Origin: Sphingomonas jinjuensis
GTDB lineage: Bacteria > Pseudomonadota > Alphaproteobacteria > Sphingomonadales > Sphingomonadaceae
Direction of reading: 5' to 3'
Length of the DNA stretch: 64,000 nucleotides
Assembly (NCBI RefSeq): GCF_014197105.1
Contig: NZ_JACIEV010000005.1
Location: 124,001 to 188,000 of the forward strand
The notes below the pieces were generated by a model, which saw only the letters and a program-made list of their open reading frames with translations, was not told the origin of the DNA and did no database searches. The position numbers and the translations under genes were made by a program. Positions 51,873-61,800 of this stretch are shown piece after piece. Within the stretch, counting starts at the first letter, position 1, and each line of letters begins with the position of its first letter.

Positions 51873-52189
51873 CTCCCCCGCGGGGCGCAGTCGGTAACCA
51901 CCTTGGCGCCGAACCAACTCCTGATCCTTGTCGTCGCCGCCGTTTCGCGATGAAGGTCCACCCGGGCCGCGGCGTTGCCGACGGGGATCCCACTGGCTGG
52001 CCAGACTATGATGGCATCGTCGGGTAGATCGGGCTGACGGTAGACCTGAGGCGGCGATCCGAACCGTATCAGGCATCGCTCGACGTCTTCCAGCTTTCGG
52101 CTGGTCACGTAGTCTGCGACCGGCTTCCTGCTTTCGAATTTGTCGACTTGGCCTCCCGCAGCGGCGGTGAGCAGCAACAGCAGAATCAC
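51869..52189 (-). CDS. Small secreted protein on opposite strand (moron)
   Basis: A 106-residue product with a hydrophobic leader (MILLLLLTAAAGGQVD) followed by a small soluble domain with two cysteines. It lies within the tail operon but on the opposite strand, overlapping the NlpC-like gene by four bases. Such lone reverse genes are typical lysogenic conversion cargo (morons). No family recognised. A role in protecting the lysogen at the cell surface is guesswork. Confidence 0.6.
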   Translation of the reverse strand: MILLLLLTAAAGGQVDKFESRKPVADYVTSRKLEDVERCLIRFGSPPQVYRQPDLPDDAIIVWPASGIPVGNAAARVDLHRETAATTRIRSWFGAKVVTDCAPRGS

Positions 52190-52225
52190 GACGTCTCTCC
52201 GATGTGGTCGAAAGGACGATGCCTC

Positions 52226-53914
52226 ATGTCGAAGGCGTTGAAAACGGCTGCTCTGGTCGTGGGCGCCGCCGCGCTGATCGCGACTGGTGTTGGCGCTGCA
52301 GCAGGCGCAGGGCTTCTCGGAGCTGCTGCCGCGAGCGGGGGCGTCATCGCTGGTGTGGCGACTGCAGCGACCTTCACCACCATAGGCACCTTAGCCAGCC
52401 TTGGGGCTCTCGCCCTGACGGTCGCGGCGGGGGCAACTGCACCGAAGGGGACAGCTGCCGGCAACCCGACCAAGTTCACGATCGACAAAGATAGCGGGAT
52501 CCCCATCGTTCTAGGCCGCACCCTCGCTGGCGGTCGGGTCGTCCATCGTCAGTATTACGGCACGAAGAACATGTTCGAGAGCTGGGTCACCGCGCTCAGC
52601 CTCGGCCCGGTGAAAAGTGTCGGTCCGCTCCTGATCGACAAGGCGCCGGTAACGTTCGCTGGCAGCGGGGCGACCGGCACCTATGCCGGATTCATGTGGC
52701 TCGACACCCAGCTGGGCGCGTGCCCGGAGCCGCGGGCGCTGGCGGGCCCGCAAGGCGCGTTCGCCGGTTGGACGTCCGCCTCCAAGCTGTCGGGGCTCGC
52801 AGCCGACCTGTGGACGCTGAAGTTCGACAAGGCGCAGAAGAACAACGTCTTCCCGAACGGCGTGCCGCAGCGCGCCCGTGTGGTGGAGGGGATGCTCGCT
52901 TACGACATGCGGCTCGACTCGTCGGTCCCGGGCGGGAGCGGTGCCTGCCGGCTCGGCGACGAGGCGACCTACGTCTATAGCGAGAACCCCGCCTGCCATG
53001 CGGTGACCTGGGCCTATGGCCGCTATCAGAACGGCGTGCTGATCGCCGGCGGCGGCCTGGACGTCGTCGGCATCGATCTCGCGCCCTTCACCGAATGGGC
53101 GAACGTCTGCGACGCCAACCAGTGGAAGGTCGGTGGCCAGGTCTTCACGACCGACGACAATAGCTGGGACGTGCTGAAGATGATCGCACAGGCCGGCGGC
53201 GGCGAGGTCATGCCGGTCAACGCGCTGCTCTCCTGCACCTTCAATGCCCCGCGCGTGTCGATCGGGACGATCACGACGGCCGACATCACCGGCGATATCG
53301 ACGTGCCATCGTCGGCGCCGCGCCGCTCGCGTCGCAACACCATCATCGCCCGTGTCCGCCTCGAAACCCACGGCTGGGAGGTCCAGCCGCTCGATGCGGT
53401 GGCGGTGCCGGACTATGTCGCCGCGGACGGCGGGAGCCGGCCGACTGAAATTGAGCTGCCGCTGGTGCAGCAGGTCGACCAGGGCGCGCAGCTCGCGCTC
53501 TACCACCTGCTCAACATGCGCGAGCTCGACGGCATCACGCTGCCCTGCAAGGTCTATGCGCTCGGCTACCGCCCCGGCGACTGCCTGACGATCGAGATCC
53601 CCGAGGCCGCGCTCGTCGGGCGCAACGTCATCGTCCGCGGGCGCGAGATCGACGCGGCGACGATGGGAGTGACCCTGACCTGCCGCTCGGAGACGCCGGG
53701 CAAGCACGAGTTCGCCCTCGGCCAAACCGGCAAGGCACCGCCGACGCCCGACCTCAGCATCCCCGTCTACTATCCGCCCTATACCGAGGTCGAATACGCG
53801 GCCGAGGCGGGCACCGCCGACTATGCCGGGCAGGCCGGCTCGATCGACGGCTACGACCGCACGTTCCTCGAGCAGCTGCGCGCTGACGTCGACCAGCTGC
53901 AACAGCAGCCGTAA
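52226..53914 (+). CDS. Large tail tip protein (gpJ-like position)
   Basis: A 562-residue protein. It begins with a hydrophobic, alanine- and glycine-rich segment (about 8-70), unusual for a virion protein, then FTIDKDSGIPIVLGRTLAGGR and a beta-rich body with GDEATYVYSENPACHAVTWAYG. It corresponds in position to the tail tip/host-specificity protein (gpJ family hub domain), followed by the spike gene. The C-terminus ends with a Gln-rich coiled stretch. Confidence 0.7.
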   Translation: MSKALKTAALVVGAAALIATGVGAAAGAGLLGAAAASGGVIAGVATAATFTTIGTLASLGALALTVAAGATAPKGTAAGNPTKFTIDKDSGIPIVLGRTLAGGRVVHRQYYGTKNMFESWVTALSLGPVKSVGPLLIDKAPVTFAGSGATGTYAGFMWLDTQLGACPEPRALAGPQGAFAGWTSASKLSGLAADLWTLKFDKAQKNNVFPNGVPQRARVVEGMLAYDMRLDSSVPGGSGACRLGDEATYVYSENPACHAVTWAYGRYQNGVLIAGGGLDVVGIDLAPFTEWANVCDANQWKVGGQVFTTDDNSWDVLKMIAQAGGGEVMPVNALLSCTFNAPRVSIGTITTADITGDIDVPSSAPRRSRRNTIIARVRLETHGWEVQPLDAVAVPDYVAADGGSRPTEIELPLVQQVDQGAQLALYHLLNMRELDGITLPCKVYALGYRPGDCLTIEIPEAALVGRNVIVRGREIDAATMGVTLTCRSETPGKHEFALGQTGKAPPTPDLSIPVYYPPYTEVEYAAEAGTADYAGQAGSIDGYDRTFLEQLRADVDQLQQQP

Positions 53915-53931
53915 CCGGAAGGCTTTCCCGC

Positions 53932-56451
53932 ATGGATCAAGTCGCCCGCCTGCCCCTCGGGGGCCGGCGCTTCCAGCCGCTGTCGCGCACGATCATGCTG
54001 ACGGCGCCGCACGATCTGAGCGCCGCGGCCTTCCGGTTGCAGGTACGCGAGACGCCGAACGCGCCCGGCGCGCCGCTGGTCGACCTTCGGACCGTTGGCG
54101 ATCCCGAAGCGGAGGGCATCATCGTCCTGCGCAGCGAGGAGCGTGGCCGCAGCTTCCGCACGACGATCGCCATCCGCGTCGCCGAGGCGACGATGGCGGC
54201 GCTCCCCTATTTCGGCGAGCAGGGCGACGACGTCGTTCTCGCCTACGATCTTCAGGTGACGCCGGTCGGCGGCGACCGGTCGGTGTGGCTCGAAGGCGAG
54301 TTCTGGGCGCTGGCGGCGGTGAGCGGCGCCGACGGCGCGAGCGATCCCGGCGGACTGCCGGGGGTGCCGCAGCAGCGGCCGAACTTCGGCGGCAGCGCGC
54401 AGTTCCAGATCGGCACCAGCATCGTCGAGGTAACGGTGTCGGGCGCAGCGGGGCCGGCGGGCCGCGACGCCGCGACGCCCGATCGCGTCGACATCACCGC
54501 GACCCAGGGGCAGACGCGCTTCCCTGCTGAAGGCGACTTCTCCGATCCGAAGTACGCGTTCAGCTACACCGATGCGGCAGTTATCGAGCTGAACGGTGAA
54601 GAGCTGGGGTTGATCGATTTTACCGCTCCCGGCGGGGTCGCACCAATCGTGCTGACCTCGGGCGCTGACGCCGGCGACATCTTCACCGTGCACAGCTTCA
54701 AGCTGGTCGGCCCTGACCCCAGCACGGCGCTCGACCGCTTCATGTTCAGCATCGGCAAGAGCGCGCGTCAGAAGATGAGCGAACAGATCGCGCTCGACGA
54801 TGCCTGGCAGCGCAATGACCCCGACCACAACAACGCGCTCGCCTCGCTGATGAGCGACGGGTACCGGCGGCTATTGCTGCCTGGCACGCGCTTCGGGGGG
54901 CTCGACAAGAGCGGCGACTATTATCTCGACTGCGGTGCCTGGACGAACCCGGAGGTCGCTACCGGCGGCCCCAACGACTTCGATCTGCTCAACTCGTCGC
55001 CGGGCAACGTGCGAAGCGGCACGTTCCTGGAAGGCGATGGTCCGCGCAGCACCCGGATCTACAACCGGGGCAAGGGCTATATCCTGATGGGCAACAGCCG
55101 GTCGGGTGATCCGAACGACAACCTCGCCGATATCGGCGCGCGCCGGGTGGGCTTTTACGGCTCCGTGGAGACGAACGGGTTCGTCGAGAACAATCATCTC
55201 TGCGCCTTTGCCGGCGTCACCGGCCTGACATTCGAGCTATGCGGCTTCTTCGGCTGGCAGGGCGACGCACTCTATGTATCGCACGGCTTCAAGCCCACCG
55301 ATGTTGCCCAGAATTTCGACCTTCGGGTCATGTCATCGCTATTCGACGGCATTCTGAAGCAGAACCGCAACGCGATCTCGGCGGAAAGCATCGCTCGTAT
55401 GTGGGTCGCATATTCGACCTTCATGCGCATGACGCTGCCCGGAATGCCGGGGCCGATCGACATCGAGCCTCTGCGCAACACTGGCGCAGACCAGGCGAAC
55501 ACGATCAAGCTACTGTTCAACGCCTTCCGCGACTTCACCGGCGCTGCGATGACCGGGAACCTCGGGCCGCCCGACCACTATGCCGGCCGCCTCGATATTC
55601 TGATGCAGGGCAACACGATCGAGGAGGGCGTGCTCGGCTTTGACGTCAACGGCGGCGTCACCCCGGCGACGATCGCGGGCCAGGCGAACGACCACAACAT
55701 CCAGATCCTTCACAATCACCTGCGTAAGGTCAGCAAGCCCATGCGACTGCGCGGAGCGTGTGGGGTCGAATATCGCGGCAACCAGCATGAGGAAGTCGAC
55801 GCCATCCTGCTCGGCAATCTCGAAGGCTATGCAAGCCGGCGCGTGACGATCGACGAAAACCGCTGGCTCCGCGGCGGCCTGGAGACGGGCGCGACGCTGC
55901 TCCACGACGACACCACCATCGACTGCTCGTTCAGCCGCAACGAGCTGGTGGACTGCGGCCTGCGATCGGTCGGCGCCAGCGTCGCCATCATCGGCCGCAA
56001 GGGCGACGTCGAACTGCGCGTCAACGACAACCGCGTCAGCGATCCTAACAAGCGGCTCGCCGCCTTCGCGGCGATGGGGAATGAGGTCGGCGTCATCTCG
56101 CCAAAGAGCGAGAAGACGGGCAACCAGTTCCCCGACGGGGCGCCGCCCAGCGCCGGTAACTTCAACCCGCCACCGCCGGTGCGCGGCGTGCTGGCGAAGT
56201 ATGTCTCCGACCAGCAGGAGGTCATCCAGCCGGGTCAGGCCGTCCCTCACGACGTGCCCTGCCCCGGCGCGACGATCGGCATGACGTTCCGGGCCTATTT
56301 CCCGGCTCGGCAGCCATCGGCGACTGACCTCTACATCACCAGCGGCGTCTGCCGCGCCGCGAACGTGGTGCGCTTCGCCATCGAGAACGTCGGCACGGTC
56401 GCCATGACGATCGCGACCGGCACCACCCTGCTCGGCGTGGAGGAAGCATGA
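53932..56451 (+). CDS. Tailspike with right-handed beta-helix
   Basis: An 839-residue virion protein. The N-terminal 300 residues are beta-rich adaptors (LPLGGRRFQPLSRTIMLTAP; FSIGKSARQKMSEQI). Residues about 310-700 look like a parallel beta-helix, with repeated short strands around YYLDCGAWTNP, TRIYNRGKGYILMG and NTIEEGVLGFDVNGG, the form taken by polysaccharide-degrading tailspikes. It probably recognises or cleaves surface glycans of the host. Catalytic residues are not assigned. Confidence 0.8.
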   Translation: MDQVARLPLGGRRFQPLSRTIMLTAPHDLSAAAFRLQVRETPNAPGAPLVDLRTVGDPEAEGIIVLRSEERGRSFRTTIAIRVAEATMAALPYFGEQGDDVVLAYDLQVTPVGGDRSVWLEGEFWALAAVSGADGASDPGGLPGVPQQRPNFGGSAQFQIGTSIVEVTVSGAAGPAGRDAATPDRVDITATQGQTRFPAEGDFSDPKYAFSYTDAAVIELNGEELGLIDFTAPGGVAPIVLTSGADAGDIFTVHSFKLVGPDPSTALDRFMFSIGKSARQKMSEQIALDDAWQRNDPDHNNALASLMSDGYRRLLLPGTRFGGLDKSGDYYLDCGAWTNPEVATGGPNDFDLLNSSPGNVRSGTFLEGDGPRSTRIYNRGKGYILMGNSRSGDPNDNLADIGARRVGFYGSVETNGFVENNHLCAFAGVTGLTFELCGFFGWQGDALYVSHGFKPTDVAQNFDLRVMSSLFDGILKQNRNAISAESIARMWVAYSTFMRMTLPGMPGPIDIEPLRNTGADQANTIKLLFNAFRDFTGAAMTGNLGPPDHYAGRLDILMQGNTIEEGVLGFDVNGGVTPATIAGQANDHNIQILHNHLRKVSKPMRLRGACGVEYRGNQHEEVDAILLGNLEGYASRRVTIDENRWLRGGLETGATLLHDDTTIDCSFSRNELVDCGLRSVGASVAIIGRKGDVELRVNDNRVSDPNKRLAAFAAMGNEVGVISPKSEKTGNQFPDGAPPSAGNFNPPPPVRGVLAKYVSDQQEVIQPGQAVPHDVPCPGATIGMTFRAYFPARQPSATDLYITSGVCRAANVVRFAIENVGTVAMTIATGTTLLGVEEA

Positions 56452-57002
56452 CGAACCTGCCTCAGGTCGGCGACTTCTGGGCGCCCGACGAACATACCGC
56501 GCCGCGCGTGGTCCTCACCGTCCTCGCCTGGGATGGCGGCTGGCGCGTGCTGTTCGAGGATGGCGGTGACGCCGTCGACCTCCCTGACGACAGCGATACC
56601 GGGCCAACCCCGGCCGAGCAGCTGGCGGAGGCGCAGGCGCTGGCGCTGGCGCGCATCGAACAGCGCAGCGCGGTGGTGGCGTCGGCTGGGGCGGATACGC
56701 CCAGCGGGCGCGTCAAGACCGACGCCGGTTCTCGCGAGCTGATTATCGCGGCGCACGTCCTGGCGCTGACGTCGATCAATTTCGGTGCCACCAACTTCCA
56801 GCAGCCCTTCACCTTCGTCGAGGCCGATGGCGAGCGGGTGGAGGTGCTCGACGCCGCAGGTACGCTGGGGGTGGGGATCGCAGTAGCCGCCCGCATCAAC
56901 ACGGTTCGGCAGCGTGCGGAGGCGCTCGCAGCCGCGGTAAAGGCCGCGACGAGCGCCGCGGCGGTTGAGGCGATCGACATCACCGGCGGGTGGCCGGCAT
57001 GA
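56448..57002 (+). CDS. Phage protein with DUF4376-like region (tentative)
   Basis: A 184-residue protein with an N-terminal beta strand unit (VLTVLAWDGGWRVLFEDGG) and a helical C-terminal half (LAEAQALALARIEQRS; GRVKTDAGSRELIIAAHVLAL; AARINTVRQRAEALAAAVK) that resembles the DUF4376 domain in fibre-associated proteins. It overlaps the spike gene stop by four bases. Confidence 0.6.
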   Translation: MTNLPQVGDFWAPDEHTAPRVVLTVLAWDGGWRVLFEDGGDAVDLPDDSDTGPTPAEQLAEAQALALARIEQRSAVVASAGADTPSGRVKTDAGSRELIIAAHVLALTSINFGATNFQQPFTFVEADGERVEVLDAAGTLGVGIAVAARINTVRQRAEALAAAVKAATSAAAVEAIDITGGWPA

Positions 57003-57286
57003 TGAAGCGCCTCGCCGCCTGGATCATGCAGATCCTCGTCTCGATCGACCAGCTGGCGCAGGTGCTGATCGTCGGACCCTTCTTCTTCCTCGGCCTGGCC
57101 GACACCTGCCCGTCAGCGGATGAGACGATCTCCAGCTACGTCGGCCGCGGGCTGCAGCGTGGGGCACCGTGGGCCACGCCGGTCGCCTGGGCGATCGACG
57201 GGCTGTTCGAGCTGCTGGGCGCCGCGCCCGGCCACTGCCTGCGCAACGTCGAGACGGCCTGCATTGGCCGGGCTCCCACCGCCTGA
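56999..57286 (+). CDS. Small membrane protein
   Basis: A 95-residue protein with a hydrophobic N-terminal helix (about 5-35, MQILVSIDQLAQVLIVGPFFFLGL) and four cysteines in the mature half. Not recognised. It starts with an ATGA overlap and ends before the next gene by 14 bases. Its position between fibre genes suggests a virion or exclusion role but this is open. Confidence 0.6.
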   Translation: MMKRLAAWIMQILVSIDQLAQVLIVGPFFFLGLADTCPSADETISSYVGRGLQRGAPWATPVAWAIDGLFELLGAAPGHCLRNVETACIGRAPTA

Positions 57287-57300
57287 CCCCGGAGACACTG

Positions 57301-57924
57301 ATGGCCGACAGTCCCGCGCGCCAGATGGCTCGCCAGAAGCGCCCCCTTGCCGAATGGCTTGCTGCCGGCGGAACATTCGACGGCTACACCGACGAGCAGG
57401 TCCGCGACGTGGTCGGGGCGCTGCTCCGCGCCGAGGATGGCCTCGGCCTCGCGATCAACGACGCCAGCGACACGATCACCATCGGCGTCGACGATGCCGC
57501 TGCGATGCGCGTCGCCCTATCGTTGGGCGCGGCGGCGCTGCTCGGCACGGCGACCGCCGCGGAGTTCCGCAGCGCTGCTGCCAAGGCGCTGACCGGCGCG
57601 GCGGTATGGGACGCTGCGGTACCGGTGGTGCTGACCGACCAGTCGACGATCGCCATCGACCTCGGCGCGATGCTCAACGGCGTCGTCACGCTGGGGGGCA
57701 ACCGGACGCTCGGCAATCCGTCGCGTGCGAAGCCTGGGCAATCGGGGTTCATCGAGATCGTCCAGGATGGCACCGGCGGGCGCCAGCTCGCGTTCGGCAG
57801 CGCCTGGCGAAACACATCGACGGTCACGCTCTCGACGGCAGCGGGCGCGCGTGACAGCCTCTACTTCGTGGTCAAGGCGGCCGACCGGATCGAGGTGACC
57901 GGCCTGACGAAGGCGATCGGCTGA
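57301..57924 (+). CDS. Fibre-associated hypothetical protein
   Basis: A 207-residue protein. The middle (LGNPSRAKPGQSGFIEIVQDGTGGRQLAFG) is a repeated beta unit seen in phage tail fibre tips. The N-terminal half is helical (LAEWLAAGGTFDGYTDEQV). A GGAGACACTG-type ribosome site is before the ATG. Confidence 0.65.
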   Translation: MADSPARQMARQKRPLAEWLAAGGTFDGYTDEQVRDVVGALLRAEDGLGLAINDASDTITIGVDDAAAMRVALSLGAAALLGTATAAEFRSAAAKALTGAAVWDAAVPVVLTDQSTIAIDLGAMLNGVVTLGGNRTLGNPSRAKPGQSGFIEIVQDGTGGRQLAFGSAWRNTSTVTLSTAAGARDSLYFVVKAADRIEVTGLTKAIG

Positions 57925-58262
57925 TGCTGCCCGGAATGGCGCTGGCAGGCGCGGGCGCAGCGGTGCCGATCGTGCTGCGCGCGCTGGACCGAAGCGTGAC
58001 GCTGCCCGCCGCAACAGGCGGCAACGTCGCCCTGCTGAGCCGCACCGCGGGTTCAACGCTGTCGGCTCCCGGCGGGCTCGGTGCGCAGGGTACGAGCAGC
58101 ACAAGCTACCAGGTCGACGACACGACTGCGGTTCTCAGGGTCATGAACCCGAGCGGCAGCGGCAAGCAGCCCGGATATATCGAAAGCTTTGCCGTCCGCG
58201 AGGTGCTCGCCGGCGCGGTCAACAGCCCGCGCGACAGCGTCATCACCGTCACCTACACCTGA
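57924..58262 (+). CDS. Small fibre-region hypothetical protein
   Basis: A 112-residue beta-rich protein starting one base inside the previous stop (TGATG). It has VTLPAATGGNVALLSRTAGST and YIESFAVREVLAG. Not recognised. Likely a virion component. Confidence 0.55.
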   Translation: MLPGMALAGAGAAVPIVLRALDRSVTLPAATGGNVALLSRTAGSTLSAPGGLGAQGTSSTSYQVDDTTAVLRVMNPSGSGKQPGYIESFAVREVLAGAVNSPRDSVITVTYT

Positions 58263-58273
58263 GGAGCACAGCC

Positions 58274-58591
58274 GTGGCGGATATCACCCGCAAGCAGGGC
58301 GACACCCTGCTCGCCTATTTCGTCGTGCGCGACGAGAAGACCGGCCTGGCCGTCAATGTCGTCGCCCTCGGCGTCGTCGTCACCAGCGAGGCGCGGCTTG
58401 GGCGCGACATCGTCCAGCCGATCACGGTCGAGGCGGTGACGCGTAACGACGAGCCGGCCTTCAAGCTCTCAGCCGACACGATCGACTGGCAGGTCGGCGA
58501 CTGGCGCTGGGACATCCAACTGAAGCGCGGCCGCGAGCGCATCTCCACCGACACGATGACCATCGAGATCCTGGAGGATGTGACCGAATGA
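58274..58591 (+). CDS. Small phage protein (baseplate/fibre-associated)
   Basis: A 105-residue beta-rich protein (ITRKQGDTLLAYFVVRDE, WQVGDWRWDIQLKRGRERIS), a type of BppU-like immunoglobulin fold common in phage fibre operons. Its stop overlaps the next start. Functional assignment is tentative. Confidence 0.6.
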   Translation: MADITRKQGDTLLAYFVVRDEKTGLAVNVVALGVVVTSEARLGRDIVQPITVEAVTRNDEPAFKLSADTIDWQVGDWRWDIQLKRGRERISTDTMTIEILEDVTE

Positions 58592-58824
58592 GCACGAAGC
58601 TGACCATTCGGCCGACCTGGGTCTTCGAGATCGAGGTGCTGCCCACGCTTGAGATCGGCGGCGCCATCGCCACGCTGGACAACACGCCGGACGACAGCAG
58701 CCTCGACGTCTCACAGGTGATCGGGATGACGCTGCTGGTCGGTTCTTTCCAGAACAATCTGACCGCCCTCGGCGACGACCTCGCTGATCTCGAACCCCGC
58801 ATTGCAGATTTGGAGGCGCACTGA
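58588..58824 (+). CDS. Small fibre-region hypothetical protein
   Basis: A 78-residue protein with a beta region (TKLTIRPTWVFEIEVLP) and a helical end (LADLEPRIADLEAH). It ends one base into the next start (TGATG). Not recognised. Confidence 0.55.
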   Translation: MSTKLTIRPTWVFEIEVLPTLEIGGAIATLDNTPDDSSLDVSQVIGMTLLVGSFQNNLTALGDDLADLEPRIADLEAH

Positions 58825-61800
58825 TGCCGAGCGTGAACGAAACGATCCTGTCGCTGAAGGGCCAGGTCGCAACGCTGACTGCCCAGAAGGTGGCGCTTGC
58901 CGTTCGCGTGACCGCCCTGGAGGCTGGCACCGGCACCGGCCCCACGCCGGACGTGCCGATGACCATCACCGGGACGCTGACTTGCTCCACGGCGGCCGGC
59001 GCGGGGTTCGAGGTCGGCCGGTTCCTCGGCGCCAATCAGAAGCCGACCGGGAGCCCGAACGACGGCCGGTTCGTCGTCGGCGACCTCGTCGGTAGCGGGT
59101 CGAACAGCTATTACCCGCTGGTGCGCGGCACGACGGCGGTCAGCGCAGGCGCGATCGACTATACCTTCACCGATGGCACCGACACGATCAGTGTCGAGGT
59201 CACGCTGGCGACGCCGGATATCGTCGGCGGGATCACGAGCCCGAACGCTTACGCGCAGCCCGGCAACACGCGGAAGTTCTACAAGGTTGAGGCGAACAAG
59301 CCGATCGCCTCGATCGCGGCCGGGTCGGGCGCCAACGCCTCGAACGTCTATATTCCGAATAGCGCCATCCCGAACTTCTCGGTCGCGGACGCTGCGCTGA
59401 CCGACGGTTCGGTCCAGGCGACGCGGAGCCTGCCGCTGGTGGTGACCTTCGCCGACGGCTCGACCGCGACGCAGACCGTGACCGTCACGCTGCAGACGAT
59501 CGAGGCGGCGCAGGTCCAGAGCCAGAACGTCTCGAAGTCGTTCAGCGGCGCGTCCGGCACCCCGCTCACCACCCTGCCGGGCTGGGGCGTCTTCGGTCAG
59601 AACGCCCTCAACCAGTACACGCTCGATGGCAACAATCACGCTGTCTTCACCGGCTCCTACCAGGACCTGAAGTTCACCGCCTTCGACAGCGGGTTCAGCG
59701 CGCCGACCGCCGAGGGCACCTTCTCTGTCATTCCGCGCGAGACGACTGGCGGCTCTGGCATTCCCATCGTGCCCATCATTGGCTCGAAAGACGCCAACAA
59801 CTTCATCGCGATCCTTGTCGGCATGAATCCCTATGACAGGACGTTCGACAACAGCGCAAACCCGAACATTTCGTTCGAGATGGTCAAGGTCGTCAACGGA
59901 CAGGCCACCTACTACATCAAGCCGACGTCGGGTCCGGTGAACCAAGACGGCAACGGTCTGTGGCGCGGCCCGTCGCGCATCCAGACCCGCGACGCCGAGC
60001 ACACCTTCACGTTCCGCATTTCTGCTGACGGCACGACGCTGACGATCATCCCCGGCTGGTCGCCGGCCGACGTCACCACCTTCGCGCTTGACCCGACGAT
60101 CCTGGGCCAGCTGTGGGGTCTGGGCCATGGTGGCTTCGGCCAGAACGACATCGACGCGCTCGCCAAGGTCACGAACGTCTCGGCCAAAAAGCTGCTCGGC
60201 TCGCTGAACTTCGTCAGCACCACGCGCGACGCCAACGATGGCCCGACGTTCGTCAGCAAGCTGACCAGCACCGGCATCGTGCCGACGAAGCTGCAGCACC
60301 GCACCCGCCAGACCGGCAGCGGCAACCCCTACGGGCCATGGATAGTCGGCGAGACGGTGGTCAGCGGCAGCGATATTACCTACACCGCGACTGCCGCTGA
60401 GACGCAGATTGACGTCCAGTACGCGAAGTACAACGACACGCCTGAGGTCGCGAGCACCAGCGGCATCGTTATCAACAACCCTGGGGCGACGCCGGTCCGC
60501 TGGGGCTGGAACGACCAGACCACGACCTATTACCGATACGCTATGATGTCCGCAGATGCGGGCAAATACGCGGCGGTGGGCGACGGCACCAACGGCAATT
60601 TCTCGTTCACGGTCCCGCAACTCGTCGGCCGCTGGGTCTATACCCTGCCAGTCGGCTCCAACATCACGCCGGTCAACGGCAGCGGAGCAACGATCGTGTC
60701 GGGCAACGGCTCTGGCACGGTCGTGGTCGACCACGCTGACGTCGGCGACGCCTATCGTGCCTTCACCTGGAGCGGCGTCTGCCCGGCCAATCCGGTCATC
60801 AAGAAGCAGGGCGTCACGGCTGCGATCAACCCCGAGTTCGTCGCTGTCTACGACTCTGATGGAATGCGGACGCTCAACCTGCAGAGCGGTAACCAGGAAA
60901 CCGTGACCAGCGTTCGCGACCACATGCAGGCTCGCGGCCAGCCCAATCAGATCTACGGCGATCAGGGCAAGACCGGCTACTATTTCCCTGACGGCGAGTC
61001 GACGCAGGACATCGCGCTGGCCTGCAACGCGATCAGGGCGGTGCGCCCGACATTCAGCAAGTTGCAGTTCGTCATCCCGGTCGACCTGACCGACGCCGGC
61101 ATGCAGGAAGCTGGCATTACGCTGCGCGACACGCTCGATCCCAGCATCCAGATTGTCCCGGAGTTCGGCAACGAGAACCGCAAGTTCGCGATGTACGACG
61201 GCGTGGGAATGCGCGGCAACCAGAACCTGGCAATCCGCGGCTTTGCCGCAGGCTTCTACGGGAACGGTGCGCAGCCAGCCTTGACGGTGGGGCTGATCCC
61301 CCATCCGCAAGACCCCCGCAAACCAGCCTACACCGGGCAAAACGAAACCAACACTCTCTCGCCCGCAGCGGCGGCCGGCAGCCTATGGTTGATCCTTGTT
61401 GGCGGGATGGGATGTGTGGTGCTGCGCGCCAAGACCAATCGACCGGCGGGATCGAGCGTCAATCCCGATAACGTCAACTGGGAAGTAGCCTTTACCGAGG
61501 GCGATTGCGCACTGGTGGCCGAGCGCATGCACTGTCACCGGAACAACCAGCTGCTCGACATCTGGCAGACCGTCTTCGGCAGCAGCTTCGCGGCGCGTGT
61601 CGAGCCCTGCGCGATGACGTTCGCCTCGGACGGTGTCAGCGGATTCGACATTATGCGCGCATGGCGGCCGACCCTCTGGACCCGGCTCGTTCACCTGGGC
61701 TGCGGAGGCTACCTGTTCGACAGCATGAAGCCGGATGGCTCGAACGTCGACTATTCCGCGACTGACTTCACCACGGCAAAAATCGACGCGAACTTCCGCG

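Noticed and set aside
58461..61340. 959-codon antisense frame opposite the large fibre gene
   Set aside because: It is a GC-rich shadow on the wrong strand with no ribosome site and arginine/alanine/valine-rich shadow composition; the plus-strand fibre gene explains the region.
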